A stretch of DNA of 64,000 nucleotides, from positions 1 through 64,000 of the forward strand of contig CABZCA010000005.1 in NCBI GenBank assembly GCA_902524115.1, given 5' to 3'. The notes below the pieces were generated by a model. The model was not told the DNA's origin. It saw only the letters and a list, made by a program, of their open reading frames with translations, and did no database searches. The stretch is from an uncultured Pelagibacteraceae bacterium. Its GTDB lineage: Bacteria > Pseudomonadota > Alphaproteobacteria > Pelagibacterales > Pelagibacteraceae. Made by a program: the position numbers and the translations under genes. Numbering within the stretch: position 1 is the first letter of the stretch; each line of letters opens with the position of its first letter. Positions 43,292 to 51,330 of this stretch are shown one piece after another.

Positions 43292-44332
43292 GTGCCTAAA
43301 AAAATTCAAATATCAGTTGTTGGAATAGGTTTAATGGGACTACAACATATTAAAGCTATTCAAAAATCAAAATTTGCGTCTTTACATTCTATTGTTGAAA
43401 TAAAAAAAACTGGGGTAGAGTTATCAAATAAGTTAAAAGTGCCACTATATAAAGATATCAAAATTTTATTAGAAAAGAACAAACCCGATGCTGTGATAGT
43501 TGCTACTCCCAATATTTTGCACGAAACTGATACAATAAAATTTTTAAAATCAAAAATACCTGTTTTATTAGAGAAACCAATTTCAGATAATATTAAATCT
43601 GCAAAGAAAATCATTAGTAGTGCAAGGTCAAATAGAACCTCATTATTAATAGGATATCACAGACGACATAATTCAATTGTTAATAATGTAAAAAAAATAA
43701 TAGAAAATAAAAAACTTGGTAAAATAGTATCTGCAAATATTTTATGTTGGCTATATAAACATAAAAAATATTTTAATGAAAAATGGAGAGTAACCGAGGG
43801 TGGTGGTCCATTAGGCATTAACTTAGTTCATGATATCGATATGATTTGTTATTTACTTGGTCCCGTTAATTATGTTCAGGCATTTAAATCAAATAGTATT
43901 AGAAAACATAAAGTTGAGGATACTGCTTCAGTAAATTTATTTTTTAAATCTGGAACCTTATGTACTCTAAACGTATCTGATACCATAGTCTCACCTTGGA
44001 GCTATGAATTAACAGCAGGTGAAAATCCTGTCTATCCAATAACTGACCAATCTTCTTATTTTATTGGAGGAACCAAAGGTTCTCTTCAATTCCCGAATTT
44101 AAAGTTATGGCACTACAAAAAAGAAAGAAGTTGGTGGAACAATATTTATAATAATAAAATTAAAGTTCAAAAAAGTAATAAAACTCTAATTAATCAAATT
44201 GATCACTTTTCAAAAGTAGTTATGAAAAAAGAAAAACCAAAAGTGACTGGTAAAGATGGTTTAAATTCTTTAATAATTTTTGACGCAATAAACAAAAGTT
44301 CTAAATCAGGTAAAAAAATAAGAATTAGTTAA
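43292..44332 (+). CDS. Gfo/Idh/MocA-family dehydrogenase (GTG start)
   Basis: 346-residue oxidoreductase that starts with GTG at 43292. The Rossmann motif is VVGIGLMGLQHIKAI, the catalytic motif LLEKPISDN and the substrate loops GYHRRHNSIV and GGGPLGINLVHDIDMICYLLG, with the conserved Asp-His pair in VHDID. This last arrangement is shared with inositol dehydrogenases and glucose-fructose oxidoreductases. It is the last gene of the CUT1 operon and overlaps the convergent EamA gene by eight bases. Substrate unknown. Confidence 0.86.
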   Translation: MPKKIQISVVGIGLMGLQHIKAIQKSKFASLHSIVEIKKTGVELSNKLKVPLYKDIKILLEKNKPDAVIVATPNILHETDTIKFLKSKIPVLLEKPISDNIKSAKKIISSARSNRTSLLIGYHRRHNSIVNNVKKIIENKKLGKIVSANILCWLYKHKKYFNEKWRVTEGGGPLGINLVHDIDMICYLLGPVNYVQAFKSNSIRKHKVEDTASVNLFFKSGTLCTLNVSDTIVSPWSYELTAGENPVYPITDQSSYFIGGTKGSLQFPNLKLWHYKKERSWWNNIYNNKIKVQKSNKTLINQIDHFSKVVMKKEKPKVTGKDGLNSLIIFDAINKSSKSGKKIRIS

Positions 44333-45209
44333 TTTTTTTTACCTTCTTTGTACCCTCAACTCTAATAAATAAAACTCCAAAAATTATAATTCCTATGAGA
44401 CCTATTATTTTACTTATATCTGCCGGAACACCAAAAATTAAAAAGTTTATTATTGTTGACCATAATAATTGAGAATATTGAAAATTAGTTACAAATGATA
44501 AATTAGATAATTGAATTGCATAAATAATTATAAAATGACTTATGAAACCAAAAATTCCCATAGCAACTAAACCAATCCAATAAATATTATTTTCAATCGG
44601 TACCCAATTAAATGAAATATAAATTGTAAATATCAAAGCCCCAGTAACAGCGGTATAGAAAACTGCTGAGAAAGGCTCATTGTTTCCTGAAATAAGTTTT
44701 GTAAAAAATTGATAAAGTGCCCAACATAATGGTGGCACAATAGGAAAGATGAGTTCTGGTGATAATACTTTCATACTAGGTCCCAGTGCATAAATAATTG
44801 ATCCAAAACTTAGCAACATCAATATTGTACCTTTAGGAGATAATATGTCTTTTAAAAAATATGCTGATAAAAGCGAAACAATTAATGGAGCGCTAAAAAA
44901 AACTACGTATATGTCAACCAAATCAAATCTTTGCAATGAGTTGAACATAAAAAATGTTGCTGTAACCATTAATAATGATCTAATAATTTGAATTTTAAAA
45001 TTTCTAGTTAAATTTAGCTTTGGTTTGAAGATTACGAAATAAACACAAAGTGCAACAAAGTGAAAAAAAAATCTTCCCCACACGGCTTGCGTAACTGGCA
45101 TAACATTTCCTAAATATTTTGCAGTTGAATCCATACATACAAATAAAAAAAACCCTGAAGCGGACAGAAAAATAACCTTAATTAAAGAAGCTTTTTTATT
45201 TTCTGACAT
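44325..45209 (-). CDS. EamA/DMT-superfamily transporter
   Basis: 294-residue membrane protein with about ten hydrophobic helices in two EamA repeats. Landmarks are FLFVCMDSTAKYLG at helix 1, VTQAVWGRFFFHFVAL at helix 2 and PPLCWALYQFFTKLIS at the start of the second repeat. Relatives export metabolites or import some amino acids and vitamins; no substrate can be assigned. It is transcribed after uxaA (28-base gap), so it may be in the same operon and act as a metabolite valve for sugar-acid use. Confidence 0.84.
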   Translation of the reverse strand: MSENKKASLIKVIFLSASGFFLFVCMDSTAKYLGNVMPVTQAVWGRFFFHFVALCVYFVIFKPKLNLTRNFKIQIIRSLLMVTATFFMFNSLQRFDLVDIYVVFFSAPLIVSLLSAYFLKDILSPKGTILMLLSFGSIIYALGPSMKVLSPELIFPIVPPLCWALYQFFTKLISGNNEPFSAVFYTAVTGALIFTIYISFNWVPIENNIYWIGLVAMGIFGFISHFIIIYAIQLSNLSFVTNFQYSQLLWSTIINFLIFGVPADISKIIGLIGIIIFGVLFIRVEGTKKVKKIN

Positions 45210-45237
45210 GATAATTTATGAAAAATTTTTCAAAAAA

Positions 45238-46743
45238 CTACATTACTACGCCTACTTGCCAAGGATTAAATTCCTCGTCACCGTAGCCATTAATTTCACT
45301 TTTTGATTTTTTTCCTGAAGCTGTATTTACAACTAGCTCAAATATTCTATTTCCAACTTTATCAATGTCTTCTTTACCTTCTGCAATAGTCCCACAATTT
45401 ATATCCATATCTTCTTCCATTTTTTCATACATCGCAGTATTTGTTGATAATTTTAAACTCGGAACAGGTTTACAGCCAAAACATGAACCTCTACCTGTTG
45501 TGAAACATATTACATTTGCACCTGAAGCAACTTGCCCTGTTACAGACACAGGGTCATACCCTGGAGAGTCCATAAAATTAAAGCCTTTATTTTTTAATGG
45601 CTCTGCGTATTCAAGTACATCTTCTAATATTGATTTGCCACCTTTGGCAACTGCGCCAAGTGATTTTTCTAGTATTGTAGTTAAGCCACCTCGTTTATTT
45701 CCTGGAGCAGGATTATTATCCATGGTGCTATTATTTATTGAAGTGTAATTTTTCCACCATTTTAATCTTTCCATTAATTTGTCTGCTGTTTCTTGGCTGT
45801 TAGCTCTATTGATTAGAAGATGCTCGGCCCCATAAATTTCAGGAGTTTCAGATAATATTGAACTTCCACCTTTTTTAACTAACAAATCAGCTGCAACACC
45901 TAAAGCTGGATTAGCTGTAATGCCAGAATATCCATCTGAACCTCCACATTGAAGAGCTAAAGTTAAGTGACTAACAGACTGAGGTGTTCTCTTAATTTTG
46001 TTAGCCTCAGTTAACAAATTTTTTATTTGCGATAGAACTTTCTCTACAATTTTTTTTGTTCCACCTTCGTCTTGGATTGTTAGAAAATGAATTCTATTAT
46101 GTTTTTTTAAAGACTCATCAAACAAACTCACTTGTGCACACTCACAACCTAAACCAATAACAAATACATGAGAAAAATTTGGATGATTTTTAAATCCATC
46201 TATTGTTCTTTGAAACATTTGCATTCCTTCACTTACAGTGTTCATTCCGCACCCAGTGGAGTGAGTAATTGGAACTATCCCATCAATATTTGGATAATCA
46301 TTTAAAATGTTTGAATATTTTATTTTTTCAACAATCATCTTAGTAACAGTTGCTGAACAATTAACTGTACTAACGATCCCTATATAATTTCTAGTAGCAA
46401 CTTGACCATTATCTCTTAAGATCCCGTTGAAAAAAGTATCAACTTTTTCATCAATAATAGTTTTTTTATTTTGAACTCTAAAAGCTCTCTCAAAATCTTT
46501 AAATTCTAAGTTATGAGAATGAACATGTTCACCAGCAGTGATATTTTTTGATGCAAATCCAATTATTTGATCATACTTAATTATTGGATCACCTTTGTTT
46601 ATAGGTTTTAAACAAACTTTATGTCCAAAAGGTATTGGATCAATTGTACTTATCTCTTGACCACTAATTTTAGTTTTTTCCGGTATAATAAATTGACTTA
46701 CGCCAACATTATCATTCTTATTGAGAACAATTAGACTATTCAT
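45238..46743 (-). CDS. UxaA-family sugar-acid dehydratase (altronate dehydratase-like)
   Basis: 501-residue protein with an N-terminal SAF domain (residues ~1-75, including KKNITAGEHVHSHNL-like SKNITAGEHVHSHN) fused to the large UxaA catalytic part. Features are NCSATVTKMIVEKI, THSTGCGMNT, ALQCGGSDGYSGITANPALG, FTTGRGSCFGCKPVPSLKLS and MDINCGTIAEG, with several conserved Cys and His for the iron site. UxaA makes 2-keto-3-deoxygluconate from altronate; GarD acts on galactarate, so either aldonate or aldarate is possible. It is divergent from the IlvD/Edd gene, with 47 bases between the starts. Confidence 0.88.
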   Translation of the reverse strand: MNSLIVLNKNDNVGVSQFIIPEKTKISGQEISTIDPIPFGHKVCLKPINKGDPIIKYDQIIGFASKNITAGEHVHSHNLEFKDFERAFRVQNKKTIIDEKVDTFFNGILRDNGQVATRNYIGIVSTVNCSATVTKMIVEKIKYSNILNDYPNIDGIVPITHSTGCGMNTVSEGMQMFQRTIDGFKNHPNFSHVFVIGLGCECAQVSLFDESLKKHNRIHFLTIQDEGGTKKIVEKVLSQIKNLLTEANKIKRTPQSVSHLTLALQCGGSDGYSGITANPALGVAADLLVKKGGSSILSETPEIYGAEHLLINRANSQETADKLMERLKWWKNYTSINNSTMDNNPAPGNKRGGLTTILEKSLGAVAKGGKSILEDVLEYAEPLKNKGFNFMDSPGYDPVSVTGQVASGANVICFTTGRGSCFGCKPVPSLKLSTNTAMYEKMEEDMDINCGTIAEGKEDIDKVGNRIFELVVNTASGKKSKSEINGYGDEEFNPWQVGVVM

Positions 46744-46790
46744 TTTTCAATATAAGTTTTATAAACCAATATAATATAATTTAAAAATTA

Positions 46791-48566
46791 ATGAAAAAGA
46801 AGAATTTAAGAAGCAAACAATGGTTTGATGACCCTAAAGACCCAGGGATGACTGCTATGTATTTAGAAAGATATCTAAATTATGGTCTTACAAGAGAAGA
46901 ACTTCAATCAGGAAATCCGATTATTGGTATTGCGCAATCAGGGAGTGATTTATCCCCATGTAATAGACACTTTTTATCACTTAGCAAAAGAATTAAAGAT
47001 GGAATTAGAAGAGCAGGCGGTATACCGATGGAATTTCCCACCCATCCAATCCAAGAAACTGGCAAGAAACCAACTGCTATGTTGGATAGAAATTTATCAT
47101 ACTTATCATTAGTAGAGGTACTTTATGGGTACCCACTTGATGGAGTTATACTAACTACTGGATGTGATAAGACTACTCCAGCAGCTTTAATGGCAGCTGC
47201 AACAGTTAATATTCCTGCAATTGTTTTATCCGGCGGTCCAATGCTTGATGGAAATTATAAAGGAAAGAAAGCTGGTTCAGGAACGATAATTTGGGAAGCA
47301 AGAAGATTGCATGCCAAAGGAGAAATTAATTACGAAGAATTTATGGATATGGCAGCAGCATCTGCACCAAGCCCTGGTCATTGTAATACAATGGGAACTG
47401 CTTCTTCAATGAATTCTGTTGCAGAAGCATTGGGAATGTCTTTACCTGGGTGTGCAGTAATACCAGCTCCATATCGAGAAAGAGAACAAATTTCTTTTGA
47501 GACAGGATCCAGAATTGTAAAAATGGTTCACGAAGATTTAACACCTTCTAAAATTATGACAAAGAAAGCATTTGAAAATGCAGTCATAGTTGCAAGTGCT
47601 ATAGGAGCTTCTAGTAATTGTACCACACATTTAATTGCGATTGCTAAACACATGGGTGTAAAATTTGATTTGTCTAATTGGCAAAAGCTTGGACACAAAA
47701 TACCTTTATTAGCAAACTGTCAACCTGCTGGAGAACATTTAATGGAAGGTTTTTATAGAGCAGGTGGAATTCCAGCAATCATGAAAGAATTAATGAAGCA
47801 CAAAAAAATTCACCAAAACTTACTTACTGTTACTGGCAAAACAGTTGCCCAGAATTTAAGAAAAAAAGTTAATGTAGATAGGAATGTAATTAAAACATTT
47901 AAAGATAGTTTAACTTCTAAGGCTGGATTCTTAGTTATGAAAGGAAATTTCTTTTCATCAGCAATTATGAAAACTTCAGTAATTAGTAAAGAATTTAGAG
48001 ATAGATACTTATCAAACCCTAAACATCCAAACGTTTTTAAAGGAAAAGCAGTAGTTTTTGAAGGTCCAGAGGATTATCATGACAGGATTAATAGCAAGAA
48101 ACTTAAAATAGATGAAAATTCTATTTTAATAATAAGAGGCTGTGGCCCTGTTGGATATCCAGGTTCAGCCGAAGTAGTTAATATGCAGCCACCAGACAGA
48201 TTATTAAAAAAAGGTATTAATGCACTTCCAACTCTTGGAGATGGAAGACAAAGTGGTACTTCAGAAAGTCCATCTATACTCCATTTATCACCAGAATCCG
48301 CTGTTGGCGGTGATTTAGCAATTGTTAAAACTGGAGACAAAATGACAATAGATCTAAATAAAAGAAGAGTAGACCTTCAAATTACTAAGTCTGAATTTAT
48401 CAAAAGAAGAAAAAACAAAAAAATTAAAAAACTTACAAATCAAACTCCTTGGCAAGAAATTTCTAGATCAAATGTTGGTCAACTTGAAGACGGTGCATGT
48501 ATTATGTCAAGAGATCAATATTTAGATATCACTAAAACAAAAGGTGTTCTAAGAAACTCTCATTAG
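46791..48566 (+). CDS. IlvD/Edd-family sugar-acid dehydratase (pentonate dehydratase type)
   Basis: 591-residue dehydratase. Cluster ligands are the Cys in SPCNRH, TTGCDKTTPA and GHCNTMGTASSMNS, giving the Fe-S site of the family. The start KKKNLRSKQWFDDPKDPGMTA, followed by MYLERYLNYGLT, is characteristic of the L-arabinonate/D-xylonate dehydratase branch rather than of IlvD for branched-chain amino acids. The C-terminal RGCGPVGYPGSAEVVNMQPP and GDGRQSGTSESPSI motifs support that. The expected product is a 2-keto-3-deoxy acid. The stop abuts the hydroxyacid dehydrogenase gene, and the TRAP operon follows. Confidence 0.88.
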   Translation: MKKKNLRSKQWFDDPKDPGMTAMYLERYLNYGLTREELQSGNPIIGIAQSGSDLSPCNRHFLSLSKRIKDGIRRAGGIPMEFPTHPIQETGKKPTAMLDRNLSYLSLVEVLYGYPLDGVILTTGCDKTTPAALMAAATVNIPAIVLSGGPMLDGNYKGKKAGSGTIIWEARRLHAKGEINYEEFMDMAAASAPSPGHCNTMGTASSMNSVAEALGMSLPGCAVIPAPYREREQISFETGSRIVKMVHEDLTPSKIMTKKAFENAVIVASAIGASSNCTTHLIAIAKHMGVKFDLSNWQKLGHKIPLLANCQPAGEHLMEGFYRAGGIPAIMKELMKHKKIHQNLLTVTGKTVAQNLRKKVNVDRNVIKTFKDSLTSKAGFLVMKGNFFSSAIMKTSVISKEFRDRYLSNPKHPNVFKGKAVVFEGPEDYHDRINSKKLKIDENSILIIRGCGPVGYPGSAEVVNMQPPDRLLKKGINALPTLGDGRQSGTSESPSILHLSPESAVGGDLAIVKTGDKMTIDLNKRRVDLQITKSEFIKRRKNKKIKKLTNQTPWQEISRSNVGQLEDGACIMSRDQYLDITKTKGVLRNSH

Positions 48567-49535
48567 ATGAAACCAAAAATTTTAGTTTCTCGAAAAATTT
48601 CTGATGGTGCTGAACAAATATTAAAAAAAGAATTTGATGTAACTCTTAATTTAGAAGACAAACCTTATACATATGAAGAATTAATAAAACTTTCTAATGA
48701 ATATGATGGTTTAATATCTACAAGTTTTGATAAATTAGATAAAAATTTTTTTGATAGTTTAAATGGAAAATTAAAAATTATTGGTCATGTTGGAGTTGGA
48801 TACGACAATATCCATACACAATCAGCCAAAGAAAAAAATATCAAAGTTTCAAATACGCCAAATGTATTAAACGATGCTGTAGCAGAAATAACAATCCTTT
48901 TAATTTTAGCATCGTCTAGAAGAATTGGTGAGGCTTATAATCTAGTTAAGTCAAATATGTGGAAAGATCATAGACCAGACATTACTAAACTAATGGTTGG
49001 TAATGAAATTACAGGAAAAACTTTAGGTATAATAGGAATGGGAAGGATCGGACAAATAGTTGCTGACAGAGCTAGATCGTTTAAAATGAAAATAGTTTAT
49101 TACAATAGAAATAAGTTATCTAATGATCTTGAAAAAGATGCAACTTATTACCCTGATTTAAAATCAATGCTACCTAATTGCGATTATGTAAGTTTACATA
49201 CTCCTGCCACAGCGGAAACTAAAAATATAATTAATTCAGAAATTTTAAAACTATTTCCAAAACATTCAGTTTTCATAAATACTTCGAGAGGATCAACTGT
49301 AGATGATGATGCTCTGATTGAAGCCTTACAAAATAAAAAAATCTATGGAGCTGGATTAGATGTGTTTAATAATGAACCTAACCTTGATAAAAGATATTTA
49401 GAGTTAGAAAATTGTTTTGTTCTTCCTCATGTAGGCAGTGCGACACATGAAACTAGATTGGCTATGAGTATGTTAGCTGTAGATAATATAAAATGTTTTT
49501 TCTCTCAAAAACCTCTTTTGTCAGAAGTTGTTTAA
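48567..49535 (+). CDS. D-2-hydroxyacid dehydrogenase (glyoxylate/hydroxypyruvate reductase-like)
   Basis: 322-residue NAD(P)-dependent enzyme. Substrate-domain GHVGVGYDNIHTQSA; cofactor motif GIIGMGRIGQIVADRA; catalytic Arg in INTSRGSTVDDDAL, Glu in FNNEPNLDKRY and His in LPHVGSATHETRLAM. The HVGSATHETR motif is typical of GHRA/GRHPR-like glyoxylate or 2-ketogluconate reductases. Asn-Arg (YYNRN) after the second beta strand suggests NADPH. It starts right at the dehydratase stop, so it could reduce a small keto acid made in that pathway. Confidence 0.88.
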   Translation: MKPKILVSRKISDGAEQILKKEFDVTLNLEDKPYTYEELIKLSNEYDGLISTSFDKLDKNFFDSLNGKLKIIGHVGVGYDNIHTQSAKEKNIKVSNTPNVLNDAVAEITILLILASSRRIGEAYNLVKSNMWKDHRPDITKLMVGNEITGKTLGIIGMGRIGQIVADRARSFKMKIVYYNRNKLSNDLEKDATYYPDLKSMLPNCDYVSLHTPATAETKNIINSEILKLFPKHSVFINTSRGSTVDDDALIEALQNKKIYGAGLDVFNNEPNLDKRYLELENCFVLPHVGSATHETRLAMSMLAVDNIKCFFSQKPLLSEVV

Positions 49536-49539
49536 ACAA

Positions 49540-49556
49540 TACAACTTTAAGTTGTA
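49540..49556. promoter_or_regulatory. 17-base palindrome upstream of the TRAP operon
   Basis: TACAACTT and AAGTTGTA flank a single central T, and another AAGTTGT copy sits just before it at the end of the previous gene. It lies 104 bases before dctP. There is no U-tract, so an operator for a dimeric repressor fits better than a terminator. Both ideas are inference. Confidence 0.4.
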
Positions 49557-49647
49557 ATAATAAAAATTAATTATCTTTAGAAATTTATTTCCCTGTTTTG
49601 TTTGAATTTTTTTTATCTTTATGTTTAAATTTAAAAAAACATAACCG

Positions 49648-49656
49648 AGAGGGAAA
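49648..49656 (+). promoter_or_regulatory. Ribosome-binding site of dctP
   Basis: AGAGGGAAA three bases before the ATG, identical to the motif at the other three complete binding-protein genes. Confidence 0.6.
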
Positions 49657-49659
49657 ATA

Positions 49660-50676
49660 ATGTTAAAATTAATAACAAAAATAACTGCTGCTATTGCTGT
49701 AGTGTCTATTGCTTTATTTGGTTCTGCTAACGCAAAAACTCTGAAAATAGAAACTCACTTTACAGCTAGTTCACCAAATGGTGAAGTGGCAGCTCAATTC
49801 GCTAAAAATGTTGAAAAGTTTTCTGGCGGAAGTTTAAAAGTACAAATGTTTTACTCATCATCTGTAACAGGAAAATCTGCTGAGGTATTTAACTCTGCAC
49901 AAACTGGAATTATTGATTGTGATATGACAGGTGCTGGATATCAAACGGGTAAAAATGCTGCATTCCAATTTGCAGGTGACGTTATGGGTGGATATGATAA
50001 CCCATATCAACAATATGACTTCTTAAAGTTCCCGGGAGCTCAAGAAGCTGTTGATGCACTATACAATAAATATGGAATGACTTTAATTGGTTGGTGGATA
50101 CCAGGACATGAGTCTTTAATATCTAGCAAACCAATCCCAGATGTTGCATCTATCAAAGACTTTAAATTTAGATCGCCTCCAGGAATGGAAAGTATGATCT
50201 TTACAGCATTAGGTGCTAAGCCGATCGTGATGGATTTTGGTGAAGTTCCAACTGCTTTACAAACTGGTCTAATTGATGGTGCGGATTATTCATCTTTAGC
50301 TACAAACTATGCAGGTGGACACTATGAGCAAAATAAATATGCTACATATCCAGGTTTCCACTCTATGCCAGCTGACCACTTGGCTTGTAATTCAAAAGTT
50401 TGGAATAAGTTAAAGCCTCATGAACAAGGTGCAATGTTAGCTGCAATCGAGATCTGCGGTAGAACAATCACTAGTTTAGTTGAGAGAAAAAATGCTGAAG
50501 CAGTCAAAGCTTTAAATGCTATGGGTGTCACTCTTCATGACTGGTCTAGAGAAGATAGACTTAAGTTCAGAAATGCTGCACTTGGCGCTTGGGAAGAATG
50601 GAAGAAAAAATCTCCTGAAGCTGCTGCTCTTATTGAGATACACAAAGCTTACATGAAAGCTAACGGTATCCTATAA
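49660..50676 (+). CDS. dctP: TRAP transporter substrate-binding protein DctP
   Basis: 338-residue periplasmic binding protein of the DctP/TAXI-unrelated main TRAP family. The signal peptide of about 26 residues ends SANA before KTLKIETHFTA. Family features include NGEVAAQFAKNVEKFSGG, the FRSPPGMESMIFTALGAKPI strand with the carboxylate-binding Arg, and FGEVPTALQTGLIDGADYS, which holds the typical ligand region. TRAP systems use a Na+ or H+ gradient to import organic acids. The neighbouring sugar-acid enzymes suggest an aldonate or uronate. A short hairpin follows, then DctQ. Confidence 0.93.
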   Translation: MLKLITKITAAIAVVSIALFGSANAKTLKIETHFTASSPNGEVAAQFAKNVEKFSGGSLKVQMFYSSSVTGKSAEVFNSAQTGIIDCDMTGAGYQTGKNAAFQFAGDVMGGYDNPYQQYDFLKFPGAQEAVDALYNKYGMTLIGWWIPGHESLISSKPIPDVASIKDFKFRSPPGMESMIFTALGAKPIVMDFGEVPTALQTGLIDGADYSSLATNYAGGHYEQNKYATYPGFHSMPADHLACNSKVWNKLKPHEQGAMLAAIEICGRTITSLVERKNAEAVKALNAMGVTLHDWSREDRLKFRNAALGAWEEWKKKSPEAAALIEIHKAYMKANGIL

Positions 50677-50700
50677 TTATTAGCAACATAAAAAAATATT

Positions 50701-50722
50701 GAAGGGCCTGAGATGGCCCTTC
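50701..50722 (+). terminator. Hairpin after dctP
   Basis: GAAGGGCC (50701-50708) pairs with GGCCCTTC (50715-50722) around a 6-base loop, followed only by an imperfect UU-A-UU and, further on, a U7 run. It is probably a partial terminator or a 3'-end stabiliser between dctP and dctQ. Confidence 0.6.
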
Positions 50723-50744
50723 TTATTAAACAATTTTTTTGCCA

Positions 50745-51329
50745 ATGGACGATAAAGAGCTTCAAGATAAACAATTAAAAGAGCAAAGTGAAAAAGTTGC
50801 AAGTAAAGACGATTTTCCAATATTTTGGATAGATAGAATTTCTCTATTTTTAAGTCATACAATAAAATATTTAATTCCTTTAATAGTACTTGTGATGATG
50901 TACGAAATTTTCATGAGATATGTCTTGTTTAAACCTACCTTATGGGCCAATGAATTATGTCTATGGTTGGCTGGTGTTTGTTATTTAGTCGGGGGCATAT
51001 ATGCAACAAGATTAAGAAGCCATATTAGAATAGTATTATTATACGATTATGTTGGTAGACCAACACAGCGAATATTTGATCTAATCAGCACTATTGTTAT
51101 TGTTCTTTTTGCAGGGGCTGTAATTTATGGTGGTATGGAGGATGCTTACAGATCATTTGTAAACTGGGAGAGATTTGCAACGTATTGGGATCCACCGATA
51201 CCAGCTACTATGAAACCACTTACACTAATATGTGTATTTCTTATTGCACTTCAGTCTATTAACAATTTAATAATTGATTGGAGAAATCCTAAAGAAAGAC
51301 AATACGATCCCGCTAAAGATTTAGAATAA
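50745..51329 (+). CDS. dctQ: TRAP transporter small membrane subunit DctQ
   Basis: 194-residue membrane protein with four predicted helices, matching the small TRAP subunit. The FLSHTIKYLIPLIVLVMMYEI helix region and EIFMRYVLFKPTLWANELCLW are the usual DctQ landmarks, including the conserved Arg-Tyr after helix 1. The start chosen is ATG at 50745; a TTG two codons earlier is also possible. It begins 22 bases after the dctP hairpin and ends one base before the dctM start. Confidence 0.9.
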   Translation: MDDKELQDKQLKEQSEKVASKDDFPIFWIDRISLFLSHTIKYLIPLIVLVMMYEIFMRYVLFKPTLWANELCLWLAGVCYLVGGIYATRLRSHIRIVLLYDYVGRPTQRIFDLISTIVIVLFAGAVIYGGMEDAYRSFVNWERFATYWDPPIPATMKPLTLICVFLIALQSINNLIIDWRNPKERQYDPAKDLE

Positions 51330-51330
51330 A

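Noticed and set aside
45365-45748. 127-codon plus-strand frame inside uxaA
   Set aside because: Antisense shadow of conserved UxaA motifs; no independent features.
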